Assembly (NCBI RefSeq): GCF_024679095.1 | Contig: NC_066517.1 | Span: 171,256-235,255, forward strand | Direction: 5' to 3' | Length of the DNA: 64,000 nucleotides | From: Eriocheir sinensis | Taxonomy: Eukaryota; Arthropoda; Malacostraca; Decapoda; Varunidae | Shown: one piece after another, positions 1-11,000 of the stretch | Layout: each line of letters starts with the position of its first letter | Numbering within the stretch: position 1 is the stretch's first letter | The notes under the pieces: generated by a model | What the model saw: only the letters and a program-made list of their open reading frames with translations | Database searches by the model: none | Told to the model about the DNA's origin: nothing | Position numbers and translations under genes: made by a program

Positions 1-3000
1 TGGCCCTATGACACCTGCCACTGCTTCATCATCTGCTGGCCCAATGACACCAGCCACTGCTTCATCATCTGCTGGCCCTATGACACCAGCCACTGCTTCA
101 TCATCTGCTGGCCCTATGACACCTGCCACTGCTTCATCATCTGCTGGCCCAATGACACCTGCCACTGCTTCATCATCTGCTGGCCTTATGACACCTGCCA
201 CTGCTTCATCATCTGCTGGCCCTATGACACCTGCCACTGCTTCATCATCTGCTGGCCCAGTGACACCAGCCACTGCTTCATCATCTGCTGGCCCAATGAC
301 ACCAGCCACTGCTTCATCATCTGCTGGCCCTATGACACCTGCCACTGCTTCATCATCTGCTGGCCCAATGACACCTGCCACTGCTTCATCATCTGCTGGC
401 CCTATGACACCTGCCACTGCTTCATCATCTGCTGGCCCTATGACACCTGCCACTGCTTCATCATCTGCTGGCCCAATGACACCAGCCACTGCTTCATCAT
501 CTGCTGGCCCTATGACACCAGCCACTGCTTCATCATCTGCTGGCCCAGTGACACCTGCCACTGCTTCATCATCTGCTGGCCCAATGACACCTGCCACTGC
601 TTCATCATCTGCTGGCCCAATGACACCTGCCACTGCTTCATCATCTGCTGGCCTTATGACACCTGCCACTGCTTCATCATCTGCTGGCCCAATGACACCT
701 GCCACTGCTTCATCATCTGCTGGCCCAATGACACCTGCCACTGCTTCATCATCTGCTGGCCCAATGACACCTGCCACTGCTTCATCATCTGCTGGCCTTA
801 TGACACCTGCCACTGCTTCATCATCTGCTGGCCCTATGACACCTGCCACTGCTTCATCATCTGCTGGCCCTATGACACCTGCCACTGCTTCATCATCTGC
901 TGGCCCTATGACACCAGCCACTGCTTCATCATCTGCTGGCCCTATGACACCTGCCACTGCTTCATCATCTGCTGGCCTTATGACACCAGCCACTGCTTCA
1001 TCATCTGCTGGCCCAATGACACCAGCCACTGCTTCATCATCTGCTGGCCTTATGACACCTGCCACTGCTTCATCATCTGCTGGCCCTATGACACCTGCCA
1101 CTGCTTCATCATCTGCTGGCCCAATGACACCAGCCACTGCTTCATCATCTGCTGGCCCTATGACACCTGCCACTGCTTCATCATCTGCTGGCCCTATGAC
1201 ACCTGCCACTGCTTCATCATCTGCTGGCCCTATGACACCTGCCACTGCTTCATCATCTGCTGGCCCAATGACACCTGCCACTGCTTCATCATCTGCTGGC
1301 CCTATGACACCAGCCACTGCTTCATCATCTGCTGGCCTTATGACACCTGCCACTGCTTCATCATCTGCTGGCCCAATGACACCAGCCACTGCTTCATCAT
1401 CTGCTGGCCCTATGACACCTGCCACTGCTTCATCATCTGCTGGCCCAATGACACCTGCCACTGCTTCATCATCTGCTGGCCCAATGACACCAGCCACTGC
1501 TTCATCATCTGCTGGCCCAATGACACCAGCCACTGCTTCATCATCTGCTGGCCCAATGACACCAGCCACTGCTTCATCATCTGCTGGCCCAATGACACCT
1601 GCCACTGCTTCATCATCTGCTGGCCCAGTGACACCTGCCACTGCTTCATCATCTGCTGGCCCAGTGACACCTGCCACTGCTTCATCATCTGCTGGCCTTA
1701 TGACACCTGCCACTGCTTCATCATCTGCTGGCCTTATGACACCTGCCACTGCTTCATCATCTGCTGGCCTTATGACACCAGCCACTGCTTCATCATCTGC
1801 TGGCCCAGTGACACCTGCCACTGCTTCATCATCTGCTGGCCTTATGACACCTGCCACTGCTTCATCATCTGCTGGCCTTATGACACCTGCCACTGCTTCA
1901 TCATCTGCTGGCCCAGTGACACCTGCCACTGCTTCATCATCTGCTGGCCCAGTGACACCTGCCACTGCTTCATCATCTGCTGGCCCAGTGACACCTGCCA
2001 CTGCTTCATCATCTGCTGGCCTTATGACACCTGCCACTGCTTCATCATCTGCTGGCCCAGTGACACCTGCCACTGCTTCATCATCTGCTGGCCTTATGAC
2101 ACCTGCCACTGCTTCATCATCTGCTGGCCCAGTGACACCTGCCACTGCTTCATCATCTGCTGGCCTTATGACACCAGCCACTGCTTCATCATCTGCTGGC
2201 CCAATGACACCTGCCACTGCTTCATCATCTGCTGGCCCAGTGACACCTGCCACTGCTTCATCATCTGCTGGCCTTATGACACCTGCCACTGCTTCATCAT
2301 CTGCTGGCCCAGTGACACCTGCCACTGCTTCATCATCTGCTGGCCTTATGACACCTGCCACTGCTTCATCATCTGCTGGCCCAGTGACACCTGCCACTGC
2401 TTCATCATCTGCTGGCCTTATGACACCAGCCACTGCTTCATCATCTGCTGGCCCTATGACACCTGCCACTGCTTCATCATCTGCTGGCCCAGTGACACCA
2501 GCCACTGCTTCATCATCTGCTGGCCCTATGACACCTGCCACTGCTTCATCATCTGCTGGCCCAGTGACACCAGCCACTGCTTCATCATCTGCTGGCCCTA
2601 TGACACCTGCCACTGCTTCATCATCTGCTGGCCCAGTGACACCTGCCACTGCTTCATCATCTGCTGGCCTTATGACACCTGCCACTGCTTCATCATCTGC
2701 TGGCCCAATGACACCTGCCACTGCTTCATCATCTGCTGGCCTTATGACACCTGCCACTGCTTCATCATCTGCTGGCCCAATGACACCTGCCACTGCTTCA
2801 TCATCTGCTGGCCCTATGACACCAGCCACTGCTTCATCATCAGATGGCCCAGTTACACCTGCCACTGCTTCATCATCTGCTGGCCCAGTGACACCTGCCA
2901 CTGCTTCATCATCTGCTGGCCCAGTGACACCTGCCACTGCTTCATCATCTGCTGGCCCTATGACACCAGCCACTGCTTCATCATCTGCTGGCCCAGTGAC

Positions 3001-4056
3001 ACCTGCCACTGCTTCATCATCTGCTGGCCCAGTGACACCTGCCACTGCTTCATCATCTGCTGGCCCAGTGACACCTGCCACTGCTTCATCATCTGCTGGC
3101 CCTATGACACCAGCCACTGCTTCATCATCTGCTGGCCCAGTGACACCTGCCACTGCTTCATCATCTGCTGGCCCTATGACACCAGCCACTGCTTCATCAT
3201 CTGCTGGCCCAGTGACACCAGCCACTGCTTCATCATCTGCTGGCCCTATGACACCAGCCACTGCTTCATCATCTGCTGGCCTTATGACACCAGCCACTGC
3301 TTCATCATCTGCTGGCCCAATGACACCAGCCACTGCTTCATCATCTGCTGGCCTTATGACACCTGCCACTGCTTCATCATCTGCTGGCCCAGTGACACCA
3401 GCCACTGCTTCATCATCTGCTGGCCTTATGACACCAGCCACTGCTTCATCATCTGCTGGCCCAATGACACCAGCCACTGCTTCATCATCTGCTGGCCTTA
3501 TGACACCTGCCACTGCTTCATCATCTGCTGGCCCTATGACACCAGCCACTGCTTCATCATCTGCTGGCCCAGTGACACCTGCCACTGCTTCATCATCTGC
3601 TGGCCTTATGACACCAGCCACTGCTTCATCATCTGCTGGCCCAGTGACACCAGCCACTGCTTCATCATCTGCTGGCCTTATGACACCTGCCACTGCTTCA
3701 TCATCTGCTGGCCTTATGACACCAGCCACTGCTTCATCATCTGCTGGCCCAATGACACCAGCCACTGCTTCATCATCTGCTGGCCCAGTGACACCAGCCA
3801 CTGCTTCATCATCTGCTGGCCCTATGACACCAGCCACTGCTTCATCATCTGCTGGCCTTATGACACCTGCCACTGCTTCATCATCTGCTGGCCCAATGAC
3901 ACCAGCCACTGCTTCATCATCTGCTGGCCTTATGACACCTGCCACTGCTTCATCATCTGCTGGCCCAATAACACCTGCCACTGCTTCATCATCTGCTGGC
4001 CCAATGACACCTGCCACTGCTTCATCATCTGCTGGCCCAATGACACCTGCCACTGC
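1..4056. repeat. 36-bp minisatellite, 112 full units plus a partial unit
   Basis: A 36-bp unit repeats from base 1 to about 4056. Units begin at 1 + 36k throughout (checked at 181, 1081, 1621 and 3961), so no insertion or deletion has fixed in about 4 kb. Variation is almost confined to two places: a CCT/CCA alternation, and a six-base junction that reads CCTATG, CCAATG, CTTATG or CCAGTG. Rare units differ: one near 2838-2856 carries a Ser-Asp-Gly change and GTT, and one at 3967 carries ATA. The array is cut by the window's left edge, so its true length is unknown. Confidence 0.98.
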
Positions 4057-4141
4057 AAGGGATGACAATGAAGCTGCTCCACCACAGTCACCACCTACTT
4101 CATCGGAATTAAGAGATGCCTTTCATAGGGCAGCAGTATAA
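2..4141 (+). CDS. Possible C-terminal part of a Ser/Thr/Pro/Ala-rich repeat protein (partial)
   Basis: The frame is open from the window edge to a TAA at 4139-4141. It encodes 112 copies of the 12-residue unit MTPATASSSAGP, with P/L and M/V variants, then a 27-residue non-repeat tail rich in acidic, Pro and Ser residues that ends HRAAV. A Thr/Ser/Pro-rich repeat of this kind would suit a mucin-like or low-complexity extracellular or structural protein, but I recognise no family. Open length is weak evidence here. Because 36 is a multiple of 3, the other plus frame starting at base 1 is also open, to a TGA at 4063-4065, and one reverse frame is open too. The array could therefore be non-coding. 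The non-repeat tail, in frame with the repeat, is the best hint of coding. No polyadenylation signal is obvious just downstream. Confidence 0.4.
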   Translation, partial: GPMTPATASSSAGPMTPATASSSAGPMTPATASSSAGPMTPATASSSAGPMTPATASSSAGLMTPATASSSAGPMTPATASSSAGPVTPATASSSAGPMTPATASSSAGPMTPATASSSAGPMTPATASSSAGPMTPATASSSAGPMTPATASSSAGPMTPATASSSAGPMTPATASSSAGPVTPATASSSAGPMTPATASSSAGPMTPATASSSAGLMTPATASSSAGPMTPATASSSAGPMTPATASSSAGPMTPATASSSAGLMTPATASSSAGPMTPATASSSAGPMTPATASSSAGPMTPATASSSAGPMTPATASSSAGLMTPATASSSAGPMTPATASSSAGLMTPATASSSAGPMTPATASSSAGPMTPATASSSAGPMTPATASSSAGPMTPATASSSAGPMTPATASSSAGPMTPATASSSAGPMTPATASSSAGLMTPATASSSAGPMTPATASSSAGPMTPATASSSAGPMTPATASSSAGPMTPATASSSAGPMTPATASSSAGPMTPATASSSAGPMTPATASSSAGPVTPATASSSAGPVTPATASSSAGLMTPATASSSAGLMTPATASSSAGLMTPATASSSAGPVTPATASSSAGLMTPATASSSAGLMTPATASSSAGPVTPATASSSAGPVTPATASSSAGPVTPATASSSAGLMTPATASSSAGPVTPATASSSAGLMTPATASSSAGPVTPATASSSAGLMTPATASSSAGPMTPATASSSAGPVTPATASSSAGLMTPATASSSAGPVTPATASSSAGLMTPATASSSAGPVTPATASSSAGLMTPATASSSAGPMTPATASSSAGPVTPATASSSAGPMTPATASSSAGPVTPATASSSAGPMTPATASSSAGPVTPATASSSAGLMTPATASSSAGPMTPATASSSAGLMTPATASSSAGPMTPATASSSAGPMTPATASSSDGPVTPATASSSAGPVTPATASSSAGPVTPATASSSAGPMTPATASSSAGPVTPATASSSAGPVTPATASSSAGPVTPATASSSAGPMTPATASSSAGPVTPATASSSAGPMTPATASSSAGPVTPATASSSAGPMTPATASSSAGLMTPATASSSAGPMTPATASSSAGLMTPATASSSAGPVTPATASSSAGLMTPATASSSAGPMTPATASSSAGLMTPATASSSAGPMTPATASSSAGPVTPATASSSAGLMTPATASSSAGPVTPATASSSAGLMTPATASSSAGLMTPATASSSAGPMTPATASSSAGPVTPATASSSAGPMTPATASSSAGLMTPATASSSAGPMTPATASSSAGLMTPATASSSAGPITPATASSSAGPMTPATASSSAGPMTPATARDDNEAAPPQSPPTSSELRDAFHRAAV

Positions 4142-4349
4142 TTTTTTGATGCTGGGGCTGAATAATACTGCCTCAAGGCTCTGATTTTGTCACTTTTTTT
4201 TATTATTGAGGAGATTAGGGTGGAAGGGGTGAAAAATAATCTGTGCTGTTTTTCGACAGAAATGGTTAACAAATTCATTCAAAGCACAACATTTACCGGA
4301 AAAAAAATTGTGTGCCATTGTGAGTGGGTTCACTTGAGATTGGGCTCCA
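4142..4349. other. Unassigned spacer
   Basis: About 200 bases follow the repeat ORF. I see no recognisable gene. It holds short T and A runs only. Confidence 0.5.
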
Positions 4350-4640
4350 ATACGCCTCCGTGGTCTAGTGGTCAGCATGCGTGGCTTCTACGCGGGCCCG
4401 GGTTCGAATCCCGGCCTGGGCAGTCGGCGTGGAGCTCACCCAGCTGATCATCCTCCCTCTCGGGCTGGTCGATAAATGACTACCTGGGGAAACTGTGGTA
4501 ACCCGGATGTCACACTGGCCCTGTGTCCCGGGGTAATGGGCTCCCTCCCACCACAGGCTCAAGGGCCAATGTTACGGAGATGAGCACCGAGGCCACGCGC
4601 TGCTACAGCGTATGCCCCAACTTTACCTTTACCTTTATTG
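4350..4640 (+). mobile_element. tRNA-derived SINE
   Basis: The head looks like a tRNA: an A-box-like TGGTCTAGTGGTCAG at about 4361-4375, and a B box GGTTCGAATCCC at 4401-4412. About 200 bp of unrelated body follow, ending in a short repetitive ACCTTTACCTTTATT tail near 4620-4640. A plain tRNA gene is unlikely, because the anticodon loop lacks the usual T33 and the sequence continues into a SINE-type body and tail. Pol III boxes are seen directly; SINE status is inferred from the head-body-tail layout. Confidence 0.75.
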
Positions 4641-5036
<396 letters not shown>

Positions 5037-5167
5037 ACACCTTTAGGCACTGATCATATTTGCATTTTATGTAGTCTGTGATGCAGGCAGGATATTCATT
5101 AGCACCTAATTAGACTCATGCTGCTCTCTGATGAACTCACAATCAAAGATGTAGTATACCTATATGG

Positions 5168-5791
5168 TAGCATTGAGTAATCTTAGGTCATTTGGTAAAG
5201 TGTTCACCCAAGTCCGACGCAAGCTGACAACATAAACCTAAGCGTGTTTGCAAGCTGAGTGTTTAGAGTATTGGCATAATAATAAAAGATGCTGAAAACT
5301 GGATTCCACTATTTTACTGAATATATGAATAATTATATAGTGAATTTGTAATGGAGCTAAGATAAAAAAAGCTATGTTTTCAGCGGTCATACCATGATCT
5401 CATGAAAATAATTAGGTTGACATATATAATTAATTACTACGTATTTTGGTATGATGACCATTGCACGTTAATACCATAGCTTTGCGAGCATTGAGTAATC
5501 TTAGGTCACTTGGTAAAGTGTTCACATAAGTCCAACCCAAGCTGACAACATAAACCTAAGCATGTTTGCAAGCTGAGTGCTTAGAATATTGGCATAATAA
5601 TAAAAGATGCTGAAAACTAGATTCCACTAATAGAGTAATTATATATTGAATTTGTAATGGAGCCAAGATAAAAAAAGCTATGTTTTTCAGTGGTCATACC
5701 ATGATCTCATGAAAATAAATAGGTTGACATATATAATTAATAACTACGTATTTTGTTATGATGACTATTGCACATTAATACCATAGCTTTG
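5168..5791. repeat. Imperfect tandem duplication, period ~318 bp
   Basis: The block beginning at GCATTGAGTAATCTTAGGTCA (5170) recurs at 5488. Both copies run through the same landmarks: CTGACAACATAAACCTAAG, GGAGCYAAGATAAAAAAAGC, and an ending ATTGCACRTTAATACCATAGC. The second copy has small deletions and scattered substitutions. No coding potential is evident. Confidence 0.85.
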
Positions 5792-6240
5792 AATCCAATG
5801 ATGAATATCTTCAAGCAAGACACAAATAGCAACAGATTGGTCACCAACTCACTCAGTAAGCACAATACTCCACAAAAGTATACACTGAATTCACAATAAA
5901 GTTGTTTTTCCACTTGGAACTTTGTAAACAGAAACCAAGTAACCTCGTTTAACTTCACACATGTCATGATGTTCGCGATGTGGTCACCTCGACCTTTCGT
6001 TCCTCCTCCCTCACACTGGCAGACGTCTCTAACAAGCTTTCTTACCACCATTATCTCAATACGAATAACCGGCAGGAGTAATTTGCTTTCTAACTTGATT
6101 TTAAAGCAACAATAATTATAAATCATATTCTAAATTACATTTTCATGCAATTTTAATGTCATCTTTTTCATTTGCATGTGTGTACCTTTCTGCTATAAAT
6201 AAAAGTTTTTTTCCCATGTTTTGTTTTCCTTAACTCGAAT
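5792..6240. other. Stretch without recognised gene
   Basis: A 129-codon minus frame spans 5737-6126 but matches no family I know, and part of it lies in the duplication above. The sequence adjoins the 3' side of the decayed Harbinger transposase, so it may be more of that element. Confidence 0.35.
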
Positions 6241-6244
6241 ATTT

Positions 6245-6775
6245 CACATTTTAATCAATAACAAAGGCATCAAACACTAATTGTATGTTCAAGCTATGTT
6301 TAATTTTTTTCTGTTGACATAAACTACTTCGTTTTCCTTTGGTGCCATTATTTTCACATGGGTGCAGTCTATCACTCCCACAACACCGACAAGTTGGTAG
6401 AATTCTGCTTGCTCTTCACGGATCTCCGCCCTATCAAGGGGAGACTGGATAAACCTCCCGACTACCTACGGAGCACTGAGGGCGGCCAGAGTTTCCGCAA
6501 TCACCCTGCTTACACTACTCTGGCTTACCCCAAACTCATCACTTGAACACTGCAGCATATTTCCTGTAGCCAAGTATCTTTAAGTCAAAATCACTTCAAC
6601 CCCGGGGTGAGGGAATGCTCCCTTTGAACTGGATCTTGTAGCTCTCTTCTCACCAAATCAGTCACATACTCCATTCCTGCACGGTCTAATATGTATGTCT
6701 TGACAAGTTCACCATCGTTATACAGTTCCAAAACGTCCTATCAAACTCTAAACTGCGGAGGCGGGCTGGGCGAGG
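6245..6775 (-). pseudogene. PIF/Harbinger (HARBI1-like) transposase remnant
   Basis: Read on the minus strand from about 6775 to 6245, the DNA encodes a degraded Harbinger DDE transposase spread over several frames. Family-typical blocks appear in order: an N-terminal SLEFDRTFW segment, a KYLATGNMLQ-type block (about 6575), the helix-turn-helix-like GVSQSSVSRVI (about 6520), FYQLVGVVGVIDCTHVKIMAP with the first catalytic Asp context (about 6345-6400), and HSLNIQLVFDA (about 6275-6310). Harbinger transposases cut and paste DNA and usually duplicate a 3-bp TWA target. Several stops and frame changes (for example near 6580 and 6590) make it non-functional. The C-terminal DDE part is not recognisable further on. 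No terminal repeats could be assigned. Confidence 0.8.
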
Positions 6776-6796
6776 AAGTCCGGTGGCCATATTGAT

Positions 6797-6995
6797 ATGG
6801 GTCTGGGTCTGGGATTCACTATTAACTTTACTATTAAGTGTTTAGAAGTCCTCGCCAGCACTTCCAAGTTAATACCAAAGTTAATAGTAGGTATTAGGCT
6901 AATAGTTGTTGAGGATACACTTTGAGAGTGAAGTTAATACTAAAGTCGAAAGTTAATACCAAGTTTAGTATTAATAGTTGTCGAGGATACGGGCC
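6797..6995. repeat. MITE-like AT-rich block with imperfect inverted ends
   Basis: The left end GGGTCTGGGATTCACTATTA and the reverse of the right end, GGGCCCGTATCCTCGACAAC, are weakly alike. A ~71-bp internal repeat carries TAATAGTTGTYGAGGATAC at about 6901 and 6971. It could be a small non-autonomous DNA transposon; the ends are too diverged to be sure. Confidence 0.3.
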
Positions 6996-7060
6996 CAGGC
7001 GGCCCGTAGCAGGGTGCCGACAGACCGACTCTATAGGCGATCAAAATCTAGCAGACCAAG

Positions 7061-8444
7061 GCCCGGATTCATCAATTTTACCAACCACGCCTCCGGTATC
7101 TCTCACATTTACCGGAGCGCTACCAGAGCTGCGGCATCTTTCAAACACGGCATTCATCAACGGTATGGTAACGCTCCGGTAACTCGCACCCTAGCAACGA
7201 TTGGTTGGGCTGGATAGCCAATCACGTGCGACCTTTGATGCTGTATTTCAGCTTTCACGTGTCGTTTGTTTACTAATACACAGTTTTCAAAATCAAGACA
7301 TGTGTATTGTACAGGCGTAAATACTGCCTTAAAACAAATAATTAGCGTGGTGATCCCTCAATTAGATGCGTTTTTTACGAATGAATGCACGTTACTTGTA
7401 TATTTATTCTTGAAATAAAAATATACTCGCTTATGTAGCTTAGCTATATTCTGAACATTTTTGTATGTTACCTTCATAGTATTCCGTCGCCAATGCCAGC
7501 TGCGTGCCTCGCTATCACAAGATTGGGTATTATTCTAATGTTTGCCCATACTCACCCCTCGCAACCAAAACTGGCTAGGGGGCCATTGCCATCATGCCTC
7601 ACTGGTGCAGCCAAGCAATGGGTGTGGGCGCGGGAAGTTGTGGCTGCTGAGGTGAATGACGAGATCGAGTGGCTTCGTGAGTAGTGTGGAGGAGGTCAGA
7701 GCAAAATTTTACGACACTAAACTCCACAGCAAGAATATTGGAGACTTGAGACGGGAGGTGACTGTCACAGACAGAACATTATTCCCTCTGCAGTGTTTTA
7801 ACAAGTAGGGAAAAGTCATGTGGGTGGACAGTTCCACAGACTTACATACTATAGAGTGCGGCCTGCACGTGAAGCCGGCCTGAGGCCGTGCACGGGTCTG
7901 CCCAGTTCATCCCAAACCGACGACTTCACACACCTCACTCCCACCCCGTTTCCTGACCCCATAATTCATTTTTGAGAAAAATGGAGACCGCCATCATCTT
8001 CCTGAGAAAATTCTGCATCACACTAGCATAAAATTGTAACAATAATGTGTAAATACACATACGAAAATCAAAGTTAAATGAATAGGGAGTACACATTTTC
8101 TTGCATTATTTATCTTCAACTCCTTCGTACTCAGCTGGTTTTCGTCACATCGGTTCTATAAGCCCAGATCCTAAATCTGCATGCTTTTCTGCTTCTGATG
8201 GTGTAGGGCACGTCACGAGGTAAAAAATACATAGGCTCAAAATCGCCTCCGAACATGAGCCGCGGCAGTATCTACCCACTTACCACGCCTGCGGTAACTC
8301 AGTTACGGGTGCTCGGAGCCGCGGTAACTTTTGGCCTTACCACGGCTCCGGTAAGTGGTTGATGAATGCCGATTTACCGGGTGGGCGGAGATACCGCGAG
8401 ACTTACCAAACAGAGGTCCGGTAAATGGTTTGATGAATCCCGCC
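7061..8444. mobile_element. Non-autonomous DNA element with composite inverted ends
   Basis: The left arm (about 7061-7190) begins GCCCGGATTCATCAA. The reverse complement of the right arm (about 8275-8444) begins GGCGGGATTCATCAA. Both arms then continue with TTACC, a GGTATCTC block, a second CATTCATCAAC motif, and GTAACxCCGGTAAC-type sequence. The motif ATTCATCAA is thus doubled inside each arm. CCAAG lies immediately outside both ends (7056-7060 and 8445-8449), a candidate 5-bp target duplication. The interior (about 7190-8270) holds only short open frames and nothing recognised. Superfamily cannot be assigned from what is visible. Confidence 0.55.
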
Positions 8445-8478
8445 CCAAGTCGGTCCGTCGACGAGGACTGACGTGTCT

Positions 8479-8479
<1 letters not shown>

Positions 8480-8509
<30 letters not shown>
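8480..8509. repeat. (GA)n microsatellite
   Basis: Fifteen GA dinucleotides. Confidence 0.95.
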
Positions 8510-8513
<4 letters not shown>

Positions 8514-8602
8514 CTCCTATCATCCGTTTTCCTTACACTTATAATTAACCAGGGTTAAATGAAAGTGGGAAGCAAGGAGAGGAGGGAGGGAAGGCATGGA
8601 GT

Positions 8603-10608
8603 CAGGGGCGGATCCAGAAAATCAATTTTGGGTTTTGGCCCGATGGTAAAATTTCATAATTTAGCGACAGTCTCAAAACAGTGACGGCCAATGGATAGTG
8701 ATGGCGGTTCTTTGCTTAAAATCCGCAGCTCCCGAGCAATCAACGCATATGTGACAAATGAAAGAAACAATTCAAATTGTACATCCGACCAGTGAAAAGG
8801 CAGATCTGAACAGGTAGAAATCATCACCATACGAGCATTCGAAGATAACTAAACGTTTATTTCGATATGTAAGCAGCAAGGGTGATCATAATACAGGTCA
8901 TAAATAAATTACAAACCTAACCGATGTCGAGCTCGTAGAGCTTCGTCGCTTGAAGCACAGCCGCAACATCCGTTGTTTCAGGGCCTTTGAGGAGCTGCTT
9001 GAGCTGAGGTGCGATAGGCACTGTGTCGTCGCCGAACCGACTCTTAAACTCAGCCAAGACGTGGTCCACGAACGGAATGTACACCGCCCGGCGGTAGTAC
9101 TCCTCAGCATTCTCGCCCGGAACATTTGATCGCTGGGTCTGTCGCCCACAGAGTCGTGGCACAGGGATGGTGTTATGCGATGACCCCACCTCGACCTAAA
9201 GCTCTTCCGCTTTCATGAACACGTCGTGGAAATGATTCTCCGCATCTGCTCTGAATTTGGCAAAAATGGTCTCGATGCCACGAGTCGTGGCATAGGCTGA
9301 CACCAGGTCGCCATCTTTTCTCTGAAGAGTTCGGCTCTGCTCGAGAGTATGCGCCAGTATACACACCACTACAACCAGTCCAACGAGAAAGCGGGGGACA
9401 CTATGGCGATGAGAAGGAGCCCAGCGGTGGCGTCAAGTTCTTCTTCGAGAAAAACAGCGATGACAGGCAGAAATTCAACGAAAACCAGCACTGCGTCATG
9501 CCTCTCAATCCACCTGGTGGGGCACAGAGAACAAGCTTTTCGCGCTTGGCCGAGGTAAGCTTGACAACCTCTGTGCAGCGGAGAGAGCGCATATTCGAAG
9601 AATGAACGAAGTTATACACCTCGGTCAGTGTTTGAAGAGCGATCTTCACTTCCTTGACGTCACACGCCTTCGTCAGTACTAGATTCTGCCGGTGGTTAAA
9701 GCAGTGGATTGGCTTGGCCAGGGTGTACTTCTTCATGAGTACTGCGGCACACCCTTTGAATTTTCCCATCATGGCACTTGCTCCATCGAAACCAAGTCCC
9801 CTGCACTTTGTCGTGTCCAATCCAAGGTCTTCAGCGGTGCGCAAAAGGAGCCAGGCTAAACCTTTACCGGTGAGGCCTTGGGCGTGCACAAAGGCAAGGA
9901 AGTCTTCCCTTATTTCCTCTTCGAAGTGCCGAATGATGAAAGTGCCTGCACTAAAACTTACCTTCTGCCTGCATGTGAGGAATGAGGTCACAAAGATTTT
10001 TTCCTAGGCCTTTAAATCTTGCTCTATAATATTCAATATACGATTCCGTAACTTAAACACTGAAAATATATAAAGAAAATCCTGAGTTCTCCAGAAATGC
10101 AACAGAAAGATATCAGTTTTCGTTTTGACTCTCTCAGAAAGTGGACATTTTAGCAGATGGGGGGGAGGGGGGGGATTGTCCGACCCCCCCCCCCCCGGGG
10201 TACGGCGTACTACGGCCCTATACGAGTATATAGATTATTAGACGAGTGCGGGGCCCATAAGAGCGCGGGTCCCTGGGCACGTGCCCGTTGTGCCCAGGCC
10301 CTGTAGGAGAGTGAAAAATTACATCAGACACCAAAAAAAATTAAATCTTGCCTGAGCATCCCGTCCACCTCCGCATAGTAAAGCCCAAGGAACCTTAGAG
10401 GAGGAGTTTTTTTTAAGTTTGGAGGACAGCGTCCAGAGCTATCTAGCGGCGGCCGGCTTCGCTCCCCAGCTCTCTAGCTTTTTAGGGGTATCCTAAATAT
10501 ATTTTATGTTTTCTCAATTTATGTGTATTTCAAATATTTTTGTTATCCTAATATTTTTTTTGGGGGGGGCCCGGGCCATCTGGCTTCCCACCCCCGTATC
10601 CGCGCCTG
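8603..10608 (-). mobile_element. hAT transposon remnant
   Basis: The left end CAGGGGCGGATCCAG at 8603 is a typical hAT terminal sequence. A diverged counterpart, CAGGCGCGGATAC on the reverse strand, ends at 10608. A broken hAT transposase lies between them on the minus strand. The 8 bp outside the ends (CATGGAGT and CATATGCC) do not match well, so the right end may belong to another copy. The stretch from about 10010 to 10600 has G/C homopolymers, short AT-rich segments and no gene. Confidence 0.55.
8917..9991 (-). pseudogene. hAT transposase (DUF4371/ZMYM-like type), broken
   Basis: On the minus strand from about 9991 the DNA encodes REDFLAFVHAQGLTGKGLA, then GFDGASAMMGKFKG, then HCFNHRQNLVLTKAC. 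This is the hAT catalytic-core arrangement found in animal ZMYM- or P52rIPK-like transposases. The protein then shifts frame between about 9350 and 9560. It resumes as RKDGDLVSAYATTRGIETIF and a helical C-terminal part (YYRRAVYIPFVDHVLAEF), ending near 8917. At least one in-frame stop (complement of 9196-9198) and frameshifts are present. The N-terminal zinc finger and the C-terminal hAT dimerisation motif are missing. It is a dead, both-end-truncated copy. Confidence 0.85.
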
Positions 10609-11000
10609 CATATGCCTACAGCCGACGACACATTCCGTATTATAGTTGCAGCACATTATAAGGGAGTTAGGTTTCTACTCACTATCCGCAAACACTCTAG
10701 ATTTTCTGGGAGGGCGGAGATTTTTTGGGGGGCCATAAATATAAAAATCTGTTTACTAGACACCTTGAGGATTACAAAAATGTAAGTGAGAAAAATATAT
10801 CACCATGGTGCATGGGGACCCATCTTCCGACTAGAGTATCTTAACCGAGTATGAAGCCGACAGCTGTAGCAAAAAGTTTGAAAACGCCGTTCAAGGGAGG
10901 CTGCTGTTAAGTTTACTATTGGAAGGGATGAAAGAGTGGAGATTCTGGTTAACCCTTTCATTTGGACACGAGAAAGGAGGGGCGTGGAGTCGCTAGGGCA
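10609..11000. other. Stretch without recognised gene
   Basis: Moderately AT-rich, then increasing CpG toward 11 kb. Nothing recognised. Confidence 0.35.

Noticed and set aside
1410..1688. Minus-strand open frame inside the 36-bp array
   Set aside because: It follows from the repeat unit and is broken wherever the CCTATG variant appears; no independent support.
4350..4425. Functional tRNA gene
   Set aside because: Anticodon loop is atypical and the sequence continues into a SINE body and tail.
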